Source: Companilactobacillus pabuli (GTDB lineage: Bacteria > Bacillota > Bacilli > Lactobacillales > Lactobacillaceae). Taken from it: a DNA stretch of 64,000 bases. Below, in pieces: positions 46,653-56,934 of this stretch; position 1 is the stretch's first letter, and each line of letters opens with the position of its first letter. The stretch is from NCBI RefSeq assembly GCF_014058425.1, contig NZ_CP049366.1:2170001-2234000 (forward strand), given 5' to 3'. The position numbers and the translations under genes were made by a program. The notes below the pieces were generated by a model. That model was given only the letters and a program-made list of their open reading frames with translations, ran no database searches and had not been told where the DNA came from.

Positions 46653-47084
46653 TTGAAGTTTTCCAGTAAATTGAGTGATGGCGTGCATATTTTGGCATAC
46701 GTTGATATTTGTAAAGATGGTGATCTTTCAAGTGCAGCAATCGCCAGTAGTATCGAGTCCAATCCCAGTTTAGTGCGACGTATGATGTCGAGATTGAAAA
46801 AAGCTGGATTGTTACAGAGCGCACCTGGAAAAGTTGCTCCAAAATTGTCTAAGAAAGCTTCTGAGATAACGTTGTTGGATGTTTATCGAGCTATTGAAGA
46901 TAATCAAAACTTACTCCACGTTGATGAAAAAACTAATCCTAAATGTATCGTTGGTGGTAATATTCAAGATACTTTAAGAGAGGTTTATCAAAAGGTACAA
47001 AACGATGCTGAAGAAAGCATGTCACAGGTGAGTTTACAAGATATTATTGATGGAATTTTGCTCAATAATGAAAAGAAGAAATAA
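46653..47084 (+). CDS. Rrf2-family transcriptional regulator (second)
   Basis: 143 residues from a TTG at 46653 with GAAGGAG 8 bases upstream, giving MKFSSKLSDGVHILAYVDI, the classical Rrf2 start; the open frame reaches 46596 but without a site. Winged helix-turn-helix at about 10-75 (IASSIESNPSLVRRMMSRLKKAGLL). Only one Cys (NPKC), so no iron-sulfur cluster of the IscR type. Likely controls the upstream oxidoreductase; related to YwnA-like regulators. Confidence 0.85.
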   Translation: MKFSSKLSDGVHILAYVDICKDGDLSSAAIASSIESNPSLVRRMMSRLKKAGLLQSAPGKVAPKLSKKASEITLLDVYRAIEDNQNLLHVDEKTNPKCIVGGNIQDTLREVYQKVQNDAEESMSQVSLQDIIDGILLNNEKKK

Positions 47085-47086
47085 AA

Positions 47087-47123
47087 TAAGCCCAGTCAGA
47101 ACAAATTCTGATTAGGCTTATTT
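47087..47123. terminator. Bidirectional terminator after the second rrf2 gene
   Basis: AATAAGCC..TCAGAA / TTCTGA..GGCTTATT stem between convergent genes. Confidence 0.8.
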
Positions 47124-48049
47124 TATTGGTTTTTAGAATCGGTTGAAATGATACCACGTTGCAAGTTGATAAAACGTCCACTATTACGGCTGAAAGTTAA
47201 CGTATAGTAATAACTATTATCTTTATTTAACTGTTTAATATAAATTCTAGTGTAGCGAGGGAGATCGGAAACTTGATAACCGACGATACTAGAATTGCTG
47301 ACCCGCGAATTAGAATTTTTAGCCAAGGTATACAGACCAACGTTGCTCTTGTCTGGATTCAAACCTAGGTTAATTGAGATCTGATTGAAATTACCAGGTT
47401 CGTTGGCATTGGTAGCAGTTAAATTAGAATTGATGATGGCTGTCTTTAATCGTTGCATAAAGGCATCCGCTTCAGTTGTACCAAATTTGCCTAGTTCAAC
47501 GTCTTTAAAGATGTATTTTGGTGGATATTTGTTAGACTTGGTATTGAGATATTTGGCTGAAGTAATATTATCCCCCTTGTAATAAAGGCGATAACGATAG
47601 CTAACGATATTCTTTGTATCGTCATAACGGTTACAACTGATAGTAATATATTTTCCATGAGCGTCTTTACCAAAGTTTAGCAAGGTCATTTTACCGATAT
47701 AACGGTGTGATTTTTGATGAACCTTCTTTAATAAAGATTCTTCTTGGTCATTGGATAAAAACGACAGTTGTTTTGTATTATCATAGTCATCATTGATAGA
47801 ACTGATTAGATTCAAAGCTTCTGTTTTAGAATTATTCAAATCAGCTTTTAATGAGATGGCTTTGGGTGCGATGTCTTCGTCGATATTGTTAGGATTAACA
47901 ATCAAAGAGAACGGAATGGTTAAACTTGAGATGCCATTGATTGTTTTATCTTTGATTTTTCCTAAATTAAGGGCGTATGAGAAAATAATGGCGATTAATA
48001 GTAGGAAAATAACAATCCATTTTATATATTTTTTGTTTAATTTTTTCAA
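47123..48049 (-). CDS. Membrane-anchored hypothetical protein
   Basis: 308 residues from a TTG at 48049 (AAAGGGTGG 5 bases upstream; the GTG at 48058 lies within that site). One N-terminal signal anchor (WIVIFLLLIAIIFSYAL) and a ~280-residue extracellular region of unknown fold, rich in Asn, Lys and Tyr, with repeated beta-strand-like stretches (SYRYRLYYKGD, YYYTLTFSRNSGRF). Not recognised. Divergent from another unknown envelope gene that precedes a penicillin-binding protein. Confidence 0.65.
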   Translation of the reverse strand: MKKLNKKYIKWIVIFLLLIAIIFSYALNLGKIKDKTINGISSLTIPFSLIVNPNNIDEDIAPKAISLKADLNNSKTEALNLISSINDDYDNTKQLSFLSNDQEESLLKKVHQKSHRYIGKMTLLNFGKDAHGKYITISCNRYDDTKNIVSYRYRLYYKGDNITSAKYLNTKSNKYPPKYIFKDVELGKFGTTEADAFMQRLKTAIINSNLTATNANEPGNFNQISINLGLNPDKSNVGLYTLAKNSNSRVSNSSIVGYQVSDLPRYTRIYIKQLNKDNSYYYTLTFSRNSGRFINLQRGIISTDSKNQ

Positions 48050-48122
48050 AATTTCCACCCTTTATTTGCAGGATAATTTACTATATATAATAACAAGATG
48101 AACTAGATATTTGGGGAAAATC

Positions 48123-49418
48123 ATGAAAGATAAGAAAGATTTAAAGACTAAAACTAAATCTGAGCGATATTTATTGATGGGTGCCGGGATTGTCGGTGTA
48201 ATCACTGCAGTCATTTTCTTTGTCATGCTTTCAAGAGGTGTCGTTAATGCTGTTGTCACGTCTAAAATATCTAGTCAGTATCAAGATAAAGAATTAGAAG
48301 TTCTCAAAACTGATTTGAATTATAAGACTTTAGATTTCATTGGTAAATTAATTGATGTCAGCGACGGTATCGTGATTACTCCTAGTAATGAGAAGAAGTA
48401 TCAAGAACTCGAAGCTTATATTCAGGCTAGAAAAGACCGTTCCAAAGAAGTTAATTCTTTTTATGACGGTAAGAGTCATTATAAAGATGATGTTACTGAA
48501 ACTAAGATTAATGATTTAGATAAAAAATTGTTAAAAGAAAAGAACCAAGACGTTTATCAAAAATTACGTAACAAACTTGATACGATTCAAATTTGGTATG
48601 AACAAACCCAAGATGCTGATAAGTATTTGAGTAAAACGTGGGATAGCTTTAATTCCGATAAGAGTAGTTTGAGTTTTAAGAAAATTTCAATGGTTAACAC
48701 TTATTACAAATTGATCAAGAATAAAACATCCAAGAATCACTGGACTCAAGCCGTTAATCAAATGGATAATTATTTTGCCAACAATAAAGGTGAGAGTTCT
48801 AGAGTAGCTGCCGCTAAGGAAGAGTTGGAAGCTTTGAAAAATTCACCTCTGACAGAAAAGTACACGCCAGCTAGTGTCGATATCGTTTCAAGCATGAATT
48901 CAACTAGTGGAGCTTCAGATGCATTGGATCAAGCTGATATTACTAGTAAGAATGTGCTTTATTATAATTCTAATAAGAATACTTTAGCTTTGATGACGAG
49001 AGTCTCTGGCAAATATGTTGCTGAAGATGGTTATATCAATGTTATTAGTTCCAAGGTAAGTTCTGGTAAATATACGGTTAAAAAACTTGTGGATGCTAAT
49101 AGTTCTGATGCTATTGTTACTGATAGTGATAGTAGTGACTTTGGACAATATATTAGTAATGCAAGCATCAGTGAATTAACTTCAATGGGCTTAACTGACC
49201 CAGACAATACGACGACAGACTTTAATTCAGCTACACCCGTCTTCTGGTTCAAGAATAATTCAGCTTTGACTAGTTCAATTTACTTTGGTGATAATTCAAC
49301 AATTGGTTTCATTTATGCCGGGTCAACTAGTTATAACAACGGTATGCAAATTAGTTCATCAGATTTATCCGATTTGATGTCACAAGTTTCTTCAGGAACG
49401 ACATTCTTTGTTAATTAG
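48123..49418 (+). CDS. Membrane-anchored hypothetical protein upstream of a penicillin-binding protein
   Basis: 431 residues from the ATG at 48123 (GGGG 6 bases upstream; a TTG at 48111 overlaps that site). N-terminal basic segment, one membrane helix (about 20-40), a long helical, probably coiled-coil region (about 60-230: KKYQELEAYIQARKDRSKE and similar) and a Ser/Thr/Asp-rich C-terminal domain. Not recognised. Eight bases separate it from the PBP gene, so a cell-wall-linked function is likely (inference). Confidence 0.7.
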   Translation: MKDKKDLKTKTKSERYLLMGAGIVGVITAVIFFVMLSRGVVNAVVTSKISSQYQDKELEVLKTDLNYKTLDFIGKLIDVSDGIVITPSNEKKYQELEAYIQARKDRSKEVNSFYDGKSHYKDDVTETKINDLDKKLLKEKNQDVYQKLRNKLDTIQIWYEQTQDADKYLSKTWDSFNSDKSSLSFKKISMVNTYYKLIKNKTSKNHWTQAVNQMDNYFANNKGESSRVAAAKEELEALKNSPLTEKYTPASVDIVSSMNSTSGASDALDQADITSKNVLYYNSNKNTLALMTRVSGKYVAEDGYINVISSKVSSGKYTVKKLVDANSSDAIVTDSDSSDFGQYISNASISELTSMGLTDPDNTTTDFNSATPVFWFKNNSALTSSIYFGDNSTIGFIYAGSTSYNNGMQISSSDLSDLMSQVSSGTTFFVN

Positions 49419-49426
49419 GGGTAATC

Positions 49427-52099
49427 ATGCGTAAGAAAAAAATGGAACATAAATTAATCAAGAAAAGAAAAAAATGGCCCTGGATTCTTTTGACGTTAGT
49501 TTTATTAATTGTTTTAAGTATCGGAGCTTTTTGGTGGAAATATGGTTATGAAATCAAGAATACGATTGCTGATGGTTATTCTTATAGTCAAGGTTTAAAA
49601 AAATCTGATTTTCATCCCCGTAATTCAACCGTTATATATGATCGTAACGGTAAAGTGATAAAAAAATTAGCCCAATCAAGTTCAGATTACACACCAATCA
49701 ATAAGATTAACACTAAGATCAGTAAAGGATTGGTGGATGTCGAAGATCAACGTTTCTACATTCATCATGGAGTTGATCTATATGCGATTATGCGTTCAGT
49801 CGGTTCAACCTTGTTGCATCGTCGGACTGAAGGTGGATCTACGCTGACGCAGCAATTAGTTAAGAACGTTATCTTACAAGATCAGTCGCAGAACTTAACT
49901 CGTAAGCTCAAGGAAATGGTCATTGCCCAACAGTTAGAAAAGAAATTTACTAAGTCGCAGATCTTGGAGTTTTATATTAACAATGTCTACATGGGACACG
50001 GATCGTATGGTTTTAGTGCGGCCTCTGATTACTATTTCTCAGAGGATCAAAATGATTTATCAATTGATAAAATAGCCATGCTAGTCGGTATTCCCAATAA
50101 TCCGGTGTATTATGATCCGGTTCAATATCCAGAACGGACTAAAAAACGTCGGAATATGATTCTGTATATCTTTAACCAGCGAGATTTGATTTCCAAAAAG
50201 ACTTATCAAACAGCTCGTAAAAAGCCTTTGGGATTGAAACTAAACGAAAAGAAATATGATAACGATGTCTCCAATAATTATGCTCTGAGTTATGCAGTCT
50301 ATGGAGCGACAGAAGAGTTAATGAAGTCATCTGGATTCACGATGCGTTATGATTTTAAAAATGCAGCAGACCGTCAAGCCTACGATACGAAGTATCAACA
50401 AGAATATGAACGTGCTCACGGTCAATTGATGGATGGTGGCTACACGATTCAGACGACGATTGATATGGATGTGCAAAACAAAGTGGAAAACTTGATCAAG
50501 CAAGTTTATTCTCCTTATACTGGCCGAACTGCCAATGGAAAACTGACACCGCAGGTTTCTAGTACGGTAGTAGATAATAAAACTGGCGACGTTATAGCGG
50601 TAGTCGGTGGTCGAACAACTGATGGAGATCAATTTAATCGAACGATAAATGGATATCATCAACCGGGTTCAACGGCTAAACCAATCGTGGCTTATGCACC
50701 TGCTTTTGAACGAGGATATTTACCACAGAGTACAGTCATTGATTCGGCTGTCGGTAATCCAGTTGTGCATAACTGGTACAGTGGCTACACGGGTAGTACA
50801 ACGGTTCGTCACGCACTAGAAAACTCAATCAATACCATCGCTTATAAGTTGGCAGCTCAAGATACTAAGGGTACTTACTATGATGATATGGTCAAAATGG
50901 AATTTGCTCGATTGTCGCCAACTCAAAAATTGGACCCAAGATTAGCAATTGGTTCCTTTAGAAATGGTGTTACGACAACGGAAATGGCTTCAGCGTATAG
51001 TTCGTTTTCACGTGGTGGTCAGTTCATTCATCCTAGCAATATTTCCAGCATTTACGATAATGACAATGATCGCTACATTTATCAAAATACTCATATGAAA
51101 AAGGACGTTTATACTAAAAATGCCAGTTATATGATGATCAATACAATGCAATCAGTTATTAGTGATGGACTAGGTAAAGATGCTGCTTTGGATAATTACA
51201 AATATACTGCTGGTAAAACTGGTTCAACTGATGATAATTACGATTCATACTTCGTAGGGATGACACCAGACTTTACGATTGCTAACTGGACTGGTGATGA
51301 CAAGAAGGAAGATAGTTTGAATGCTTCAGAACGTCAGCTTGCCATGAAAGCTTTTAAATCAGTCGGTGAGTATTTGGTTGATGAAATGAAGCAAAAGAAT
51401 GTTGATTTCAAGAAACCAAGTACTGTAACGGTTAGTGGCAGCAACTTGTCAGTTAATACCAAAGCTGAAAAGCCAAGTATTCAAGATATCATCGATAATG
51501 ATTTTTCTAAATACAGTACTAATCAAGCTAATAAGAATGAGAATCGTTTGTACAACCTCGATTATCGAATTATTTATCATTTGACGAAGAAAGAAGAATT
51601 CAAGCGAGAAAGAAAAGTTCAAAAGGCGATTGATAAGTATAATGACAATCCAATTATTAAAGAATCACAGTACAATAAGAAATTAGATGAGTTGCAAAAG
51701 ATTCGTTATTTGAATAGTAATGTTAAACGACAAAGTGCCAAGAATGATTTTAACAAGCAGATTTTACAGCTTCAAAAGGATCTGAATTTGAGTCAAGCGA
51801 TGTTCCAAGCTGCTAAAGATAATAAGAAGGTAGCCCAATTTGAATCTGAAAAAGAAGCTATTGAAGAACAACGTGAAAAGAAACGCCAGAATATGGTGGA
51901 TAAGTTGATGCCACAGTATAATTCACAACTTCAAAAGGTAAAGGATGCTTACAAGAACAATGATTCTGATAAGGAAGATCAAAAACAAAAATTGATCGAT
52001 ATTATGAATGAAATCAGAAGTTATGGTGGAAATGTCCCTGATCTAAAAATTGACAGTAATGGTAATACCACTTCGACGTCTACTTCTACTACAAACTAA
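49427..52099 (+). CDS. Class A penicillin-binding protein (glycosyltransferase-transpeptidase)
   Basis: 890 residues. Short basic cytoplasmic tail, one helix (about 18-37), glycosyltransferase family 51 domain (about 65-260) with catalytic VDVEDQRFYIHHGVD and GGSTLTQQLVKN, and transpeptidase domain (about 360-680) with active Ser in PGSTAKP, SIN (ENSINT) and KTG (AGKTGST). After about residue 700 comes an unusual ~190-residue, Lys/Gln/Asp-rich coiled-coil-like tail ending in a Thr/Ser run. Polymerises and cross-links peptidoglycan outside the membrane. PBP1a/2a-like. Terminator follows. Confidence 0.93.
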   Translation: MRKKKMEHKLIKKRKKWPWILLTLVLLIVLSIGAFWWKYGYEIKNTIADGYSYSQGLKKSDFHPRNSTVIYDRNGKVIKKLAQSSSDYTPINKINTKISKGLVDVEDQRFYIHHGVDLYAIMRSVGSTLLHRRTEGGSTLTQQLVKNVILQDQSQNLTRKLKEMVIAQQLEKKFTKSQILEFYINNVYMGHGSYGFSAASDYYFSEDQNDLSIDKIAMLVGIPNNPVYYDPVQYPERTKKRRNMILYIFNQRDLISKKTYQTARKKPLGLKLNEKKYDNDVSNNYALSYAVYGATEELMKSSGFTMRYDFKNAADRQAYDTKYQQEYERAHGQLMDGGYTIQTTIDMDVQNKVENLIKQVYSPYTGRTANGKLTPQVSSTVVDNKTGDVIAVVGGRTTDGDQFNRTINGYHQPGSTAKPIVAYAPAFERGYLPQSTVIDSAVGNPVVHNWYSGYTGSTTVRHALENSINTIAYKLAAQDTKGTYYDDMVKMEFARLSPTQKLDPRLAIGSFRNGVTTTEMASAYSSFSRGGQFIHPSNISSIYDNDNDRYIYQNTHMKKDVYTKNASYMMINTMQSVISDGLGKDAALDNYKYTAGKTGSTDDNYDSYFVGMTPDFTIANWTGDDKKEDSLNASERQLAMKAFKSVGEYLVDEMKQKNVDFKKPSTVTVSGSNLSVNTKAEKPSIQDIIDNDFSKYSTNQANKNENRLYNLDYRIIYHLTKKEEFKRERKVQKAIDKYNDNPIIKESQYNKKLDELQKIRYLNSNVKRQSAKNDFNKQILQLQKDLNLSQAMFQAAKDNKKVAQFESEKEAIEEQREKKRQNMVDKLMPQYNSQLQKVKDAYKNNDSDKEDQKQKLIDIMNEIRSYGGNVPDLKIDSNGNTTSTSTSTTN

Positions 52100-52138
52100 A
52101 AAAGACCCTCTAGATTAATTCCTAGAGGATCTTTTTAA
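52100..52138. terminator. Bidirectional terminator after the PBP gene
   Basis: AAAGACCCTCTAG / CTAGAGGATCTTT with T5. Confidence 0.85.
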
Positions 52139-52159
52139 TATCCGTGCAGTAGATATTGA

Positions 52160-53611
52160 CTATATTTCATCTAATTCATTATTAGTACGTTTAGCGATAG
52201 CAGGTAAAATCAATCCCAAAGCAATCAAAGCGATTGGTGTGATGATATTAAGTGCTAATTGGAACCACCATGATGATGGATCAGTTGCCATGTTCATCTT
52301 AGGCACCATACCTAGAACGCAGGCAAAGGCTGTTAAGAAGAAAGCCCATAGTCCGAAACCAAAGCCGACGTATTTATTCTTAACGAACATATAATCTGAC
52401 TTGAATTTGTCTAGTTGACGACAAAGCATCATGTAGGCCAAGAATACCCAAAGGTAACGCATAGGCATAACAATTGAGTTTAAGTTCAATAGCCAGTTGT
52501 ATAAATCATTCATTCCATTGATTCCAAGAGCAGGAACGATGATTAAGATAGAAACTAAAATTGCAGTTAACTTGTAACCATTGATAGCAACGCCACGCTT
52601 GTTTTTCTTCAAAAGACCTTTAGGGATGTATTTCTTATCAGCATCGCCTAAAAGCATACGTAATGGTGCATCGATAGAAATAGCTAGAGCCGCAGCAGAA
52701 GCAATTGTGTTGGTAATGGCAAAAGCCCAAACGAATAAGTTACCAACGTGGAAACTATTACCTAAAAATTGGAAAGCTTGGTAAGCACCGTTGGCCATCA
52801 AATCGGCTGGAATGTGATTTGAGTTAACGATCATACCAATAGCAAATGATCCTAAGATTGCAGAAACAGCTACCATCACGGCTAAGATAATCATACCGAG
52901 TGGGAACTCCTTAGAAGCATTTTTAGTTTTATTAACATAAGGTGAAATTTTTTCTGAACCACCAACGGCGAAGACTAACATAGAGATCGTCGTAAAGTAT
53001 TGGAAATCAAACTTAGGTATATATGTGTGGATATCAGTCATGTTTGGTGTAGCAATTTGTACATGAGTGATAAATGGAGCACTGACACCTAAGATGATAA
53101 ATAGCATTGACATAGCAAACATTGCAATACCGGCAATACTACCAAGATTATTCAAGGTAGCAGTTCCTTTACTAGCTAACCAAACGAAGAGCAAGAAGAT
53201 AATTAAACTTGCACCTTGTACGATAAATGGTGAAGCAGTTTTGATGAAAGAACCATTTCCCTTGAATAACCAGCTCAAACTAACCATGATGATTTGTGGC
53301 TTTTGAGCAAGATATGGAACGTGTACTACCCAGTAAGTCCAGGCAGCAAAGTAGGCCAGTTTATTATTAGAAAGAGCTTTAACCCAAGAACTAACTCCTC
53401 CACCAGCCTCTTGAAAAGCGGATCCCAATTGTCCCACCATTAAAGTGTATGGAACAAAATAAAGAACCATGATTAAAATCCATGATGTAACAACAGCTAA
53501 ACCTTGATTGGCAAAGTTATTGATGACATTATTAAGACCCCAAACGGTGGTAAAGCCTAATAGGGCAATATTCCACCATCTAAACGTCTTTGCATTACTT
53601 GCATCTGACAT
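52160..53611 (-). CDS. APC-superfamily amino acid antiporter (glutamate:GABA antiporter-like)
   Basis: 483 residues, about 12-13 helices. The N-terminus RWWNIALLGFTTVWGLNNVINNFANQG and the ALAISIDAPLRMLLGDADKKYIP segment match the YjeM/GadC-like group of the APC superfamily. Such proteins exchange amino acids with decarboxylation products in acid resistance, but no decarboxylase gene is nearby and the substrate is uncertain. AGGAGG before the ATG. Confidence 0.82.
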   Translation of the reverse strand: MSDASNAKTFRWWNIALLGFTTVWGLNNVINNFANQGLAVVTSWILIMVLYFVPYTLMVGQLGSAFQEAGGGVSSWVKALSNNKLAYFAAWTYWVVHVPYLAQKPQIIMVSLSWLFKGNGSFIKTASPFIVQGASLIIFLLFVWLASKGTATLNNLGSIAGIAMFAMSMLFIILGVSAPFITHVQIATPNMTDIHTYIPKFDFQYFTTISMLVFAVGGSEKISPYVNKTKNASKEFPLGMIILAVMVAVSAILGSFAIGMIVNSNHIPADLMANGAYQAFQFLGNSFHVGNLFVWAFAITNTIASAAALAISIDAPLRMLLGDADKKYIPKGLLKKNKRGVAINGYKLTAILVSILIIVPALGINGMNDLYNWLLNLNSIVMPMRYLWVFLAYMMLCRQLDKFKSDYMFVKNKYVGFGFGLWAFFLTAFACVLGMVPKMNMATDPSSWWFQLALNIITPIALIALGLILPAIAKRTNNELDEI

Positions 53612-53885
53612 TATTCAAATCCTCCTACGGAAGAAATTATACATGAAATATACAAGAAAAAGGCTTAAATAAAGAGATAGATTTTTGAGTATGTTTTAAT
53701 TAATAATTAACTAAAATGTTTTTTGTAAAATTGACAGATTGTGTCAAAAAATTATAATTTAGGAATGCGGCTATTTAAAATTTAATTTTAATTCAATTGA
53801 ATTAAGCTGTATAATTGCATCCTATCTACTATAATATAGAGAGAATTTGTTTTTAATGTAGATAGCAAATTAATCGGAGTTTATT

Positions 53886-55043
53886 ATGGATAACAATAAG
53901 AACGACAATATGTCTAGGCAGCATCGGCAAAGATCTCGTAACAGTGCCTTAGCTTCTAATAACGGTGGAAAAATCAAACGTCCATTCGTTAAGATTCTAG
54001 GATTAGTATTCTTAGTTATGATTTTTGTCATGGGTGCTTATGGATTTAGACTTTATGCTCAAGCTCAGAATTCATTGGGTAAGACTTACAAGGCTATTGA
54101 TGGTAAAAAAGTTTCAACAAGAATCAATGATAAAAAGCCAATTTCAATTCTTTTATTGGGAGTTGATACGACTGATAATGGGGTTAGAGATACTGAAACT
54201 AATTATCGAGGAAATTCGGATACGATGATCGTTGTAACGGTTAATCCTAAGACTAACAAAACGACAATGGTTTCCGTTCCACGTGATACGATGGCTCAAA
54301 TTTGGAAGAGCAGTACTAATAACACCAAAAAGATTCAAAAAATCAATTCAGCTTACAACATCGGTAATGAAGGTAGTGCGGTGGCGACAACAGAGAAGTT
54401 GTTGAATGTACCAATTGACTACTATGTTAAAGTAGATTTTAACTCACTTAAGCAGATTGTTAACGCTGTTGGTGGTGTAGATGTTAATGTACCATTTAGT
54501 TTCTCTTATGGTGATACCGGTGAGAAAGAGTCTCATTTCAAGAAGGGTAAGATGCATTTAAATGGTAAACAAGCACTAGATTACTCTAGAATGCGTTATG
54601 AAGACCCTGAAGGTGATTACGGTCGTCAAAAGAGACAGCGTCAAGTTATCACGGCTATTATTAAGAGCGCTGCTAGTGCTAATACATTTACGCATTACCA
54701 AAAGGTTTTGAATAGTATTTCTAGTTCAATGACTACTAATTTGAGTTTTAGTGATATGCAGTCGGTCTTCTTTAATTATCGTGGAGCTGCTAAGAACATC
54801 GACTCTGATCATGTTCAAGGATATGGCTCAATGATTAATGGATCTTCATATGAAGTGGCCCCAACTAAAGAATTGCGTCGAGTATCAAACAAACTAAGAA
54901 AGCAATTAGGCCTTTCTGAAGAACAACTGAATAATGAAGAAACTAGATTAAACACATTGAATGAAGCTAGAGGATTCTCATTTGACAGTGGGACTACAAA
55001 TCAAAACTATACAATCTTTACAAGATATCAAACGTCAGAATAA
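53886..55043 (+). CDS. LytR-CpsA-Psr (LCP) family cell-wall glycopolymer ligase
   Basis: 385 residues. Cytoplasmic basic tail, one membrane helix (about 35-55), then the LCP catalytic domain (about 90-250): ISILLLGVDTTDNG, GNSDTMIVVTVNPKTNKTTMVSVPRDT with the conserved Arg/Asp, and ALDYSRMRYEDPEGDYGRQKRQRQVI with the catalytic Arg cluster. LCP enzymes attach teichoic acids or polysaccharides to peptidoglycan. The C-terminal region after 320 is low in conservation. Terminator at 55050. Confidence 0.93.
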   Translation: MDNNKNDNMSRQHRQRSRNSALASNNGGKIKRPFVKILGLVFLVMIFVMGAYGFRLYAQAQNSLGKTYKAIDGKKVSTRINDKKPISILLLGVDTTDNGVRDTETNYRGNSDTMIVVTVNPKTNKTTMVSVPRDTMAQIWKSSTNNTKKIQKINSAYNIGNEGSAVATTEKLLNVPIDYYVKVDFNSLKQIVNAVGGVDVNVPFSFSYGDTGEKESHFKKGKMHLNGKQALDYSRMRYEDPEGDYGRQKRQRQVITAIIKSAASANTFTHYQKVLNSISSSMTTNLSFSDMQSVFFNYRGAAKNIDSDHVQGYGSMINGSSYEVAPTKELRRVSNKLRKQLGLSEEQLNNEETRLNTLNEARGFSFDSGTTNQNYTIFTRYQTSE

Positions 55044-55049
55044 TTTGGA

Positions 55050-55083
55050 TAAAGACTGGGACAATAGTTTCAGTCTTTTCTTA
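55050..55083 (+). terminator. LCP gene terminator
   Basis: AAAGACTG / CAGTCTTT hairpin followed by a short T-rich run, before the ABC-F ribosome binding site. Confidence 0.7.
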
Positions 55084-55101
55084 TGTATAAAGGAGATAAA
55101 T

Positions 55102-56646
55102 ATGAGTGTTTTAGAGATACATGATTTAAGTCAGCAGTTTTTGGATAAGAAATTATATGATTCTGCTAATCTACAAGTTAACAAAGAGGACCATTTAGGA
55201 ATAATTGGTCAAAATGGAGTGGGTAAGTCTACTTTTATTAAGATTTTAACTGGTCAAATTGAACCAGATGAAGGAAAAATCACTTGGAAGAAGCATTTAA
55301 CGATTGGTTATTTGGACCAACAAGCTAGATTGGCACCAGGGATGACCATCTACGAATATTTAAAGACAGCGTTTTCAAAATTGTATGAAACAAGCGATAA
55401 GCTAAACGAGATTTACATGAATAATCCGACAGATGAGGATCTTGAAAAAGCTGGAAAACTTCAAGAAATCTTAGATGCCAACGACTTCTACGAGTTAGAT
55501 ACCAAAATTCAACAAGTTGCGACTGGTTTAGGACTAGATGCAATCGGTTATGATCACGATGTCTCAAAACTCAGTGGTGGCCAACGTTCGAAGATTATTT
55601 TGGCTAAAATTTTGCTTGAACAACCAGATATGATTTTATTGGATGAGCCAACAAACTATTTGGATACTAACCATATTGATTGGTTGGCTGATTATTTGAA
55701 CAACTTTAGTGGTGCCTTCATCGTCATTTCCCACGATTACAATTTCTTAGATCGAATCATTAATTGTGTGGCTGATTTTGAATTCGGTAAGATTACTAAA
55801 TATACAGGTTCTTTAAAGCAAGCTCTCAAGCAAAAGGCTGCTAATCAAGAAACTTATATGAAGGCTTACGTCAAGCAACAAGAAAAGATCTCTAAAACTA
55901 AAGCTTATATTAGAAAGTTTAAGGCCGGTTCTCGTTCTAAGAGTGCTAAGAGTAGGGAGAAGCAATTAGCTCATATGGATGTCTTAACACCCCCAGGGAG
56001 TAAAACAGCTGCAAGCTTCGCCTTTCCATATGTTGAAGTACCTAGTTCACGAATGATGTTAGACGTTAATAATCTAAAAGTTGGATATGACGGGAAAGCT
56101 CTCTTTGATAAAGCCTTGAATTTCTCTATTGTCAGTGGAGAAAAAATGGTTATTAAAGGATTCAACGGTATCGGTAAGTCTACTTTGATTAAGACCTTGT
56201 TGAATATCCTTAAACCAATTGATGGTAACTTTGAATTCTCAGAGACTGTAAAGATAGGTTATTTCAAGCAAGATCTAGTCTGGAAGAATAACTTAGAGTC
56301 ACCATTCCAATACATTAGTGATAAGCATTCTGAAGAAGGCGGTAAGGAAGTTAGACGTGTTCTTGCTAGAACTGGATTAACTAACCAACAAATCATGTCA
56401 CCACTACGTTCTCTATCTGGTGGTGAACAAACTAAGGTTAAGATTGCTGATTTGATGTTCGATAACACTAACTTTCTATTCATGGATGAGCCTACTAACC
56501 ATTTGGATGATGAAAGTAAGGCCGCTTTGCGCAAAGGTCTCAAAAACTATGATGGATCAATGATTCTAGTTACCCACGAAGAGGACTTCTATAGTAGTGA
56601 TTGGATCGATAAGGTCTTGGATATTGAAAAAATAAAAGAAAATTAG
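55102..56646 (+). CDS. ABC-F family ATPase
   Basis: 514 residues from the ATG at 55102 (AAGGAG 7 bases upstream); the open frame extends upstream but overlaps the LCP gene. Two ABC domains without membrane segments: first with GQNGVGKSTF, LSGGQRSKI, MILLDEPTNYLD; second with GFNGIGKSTL, LSGGEQTKV, LFMDEPTNHLD. The linker (about 245-300) is the interdomain helix pair that reaches the peptidyl-transferase centre. ABC-F proteins act on ribosomes (EttA/YbiT-type translation factors) or confer antibiotic resistance. The YbiT-like group is most likely by overall pattern. Confidence 0.9.
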   Translation: MSVLEIHDLSQQFLDKKLYDSANLQVNKEDHLGIIGQNGVGKSTFIKILTGQIEPDEGKITWKKHLTIGYLDQQARLAPGMTIYEYLKTAFSKLYETSDKLNEIYMNNPTDEDLEKAGKLQEILDANDFYELDTKIQQVATGLGLDAIGYDHDVSKLSGGQRSKIILAKILLEQPDMILLDEPTNYLDTNHIDWLADYLNNFSGAFIVISHDYNFLDRIINCVADFEFGKITKYTGSLKQALKQKAANQETYMKAYVKQQEKISKTKAYIRKFKAGSRSKSAKSREKQLAHMDVLTPPGSKTAASFAFPYVEVPSSRMMLDVNNLKVGYDGKALFDKALNFSIVSGEKMVIKGFNGIGKSTLIKTLLNILKPIDGNFEFSETVKIGYFKQDLVWKNNLESPFQYISDKHSEEGGKEVRRVLARTGLTNQQIMSPLRSLSGGEQTKVKIADLMFDNTNFLFMDEPTNHLDDESKAALRKGLKNYDGSMILVTHEEDFYSSDWIDKVLDIEKIKEN

Positions 56647-56675
56647 TCATTTTCAAAAAAAAATGAAAAAAGTAC

Positions 56676-56934
56676 TTGCATTGGTTTACCATAAACGGTA
56701 ATATATTACCTGTTGTCACGACAGGTCAACGGCTTCAACGGATAAGCAAGATATTTGCTTGAAAGTTGAAATAATTATTTCAAATAAGTTCTTGACATTG
56801 AGTTATGAACTTGTTATGATAATTAAGTTGACTCGTAAGAACAACGAGCTAACAATTTGATGAATCTTTTCATTAAATTGTTAGAAAAATTATTTTAAAA
56901 AGTTCTTGACATTAACTTGTCAGCTTGATAAAAT
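56676..56934 (+). promoter_or_regulatory. Three tandem rRNA promoters
   Basis: P0 TTGCAT (56676-56681) / TAATAT (56699-56704); P1 TTGACA (56792-56797) / TATGAT (56815-56820); P2 TTGACA (56906-56911) / TAAAAT (56929-56934). All have 17-base spacers. P1 and P2 share TTCTTGACATT and AATTAAGT context, typical of duplicated rrn promoters. The gap from the ABC-F gene to the 16S start holds no gene. Confidence 0.88.
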
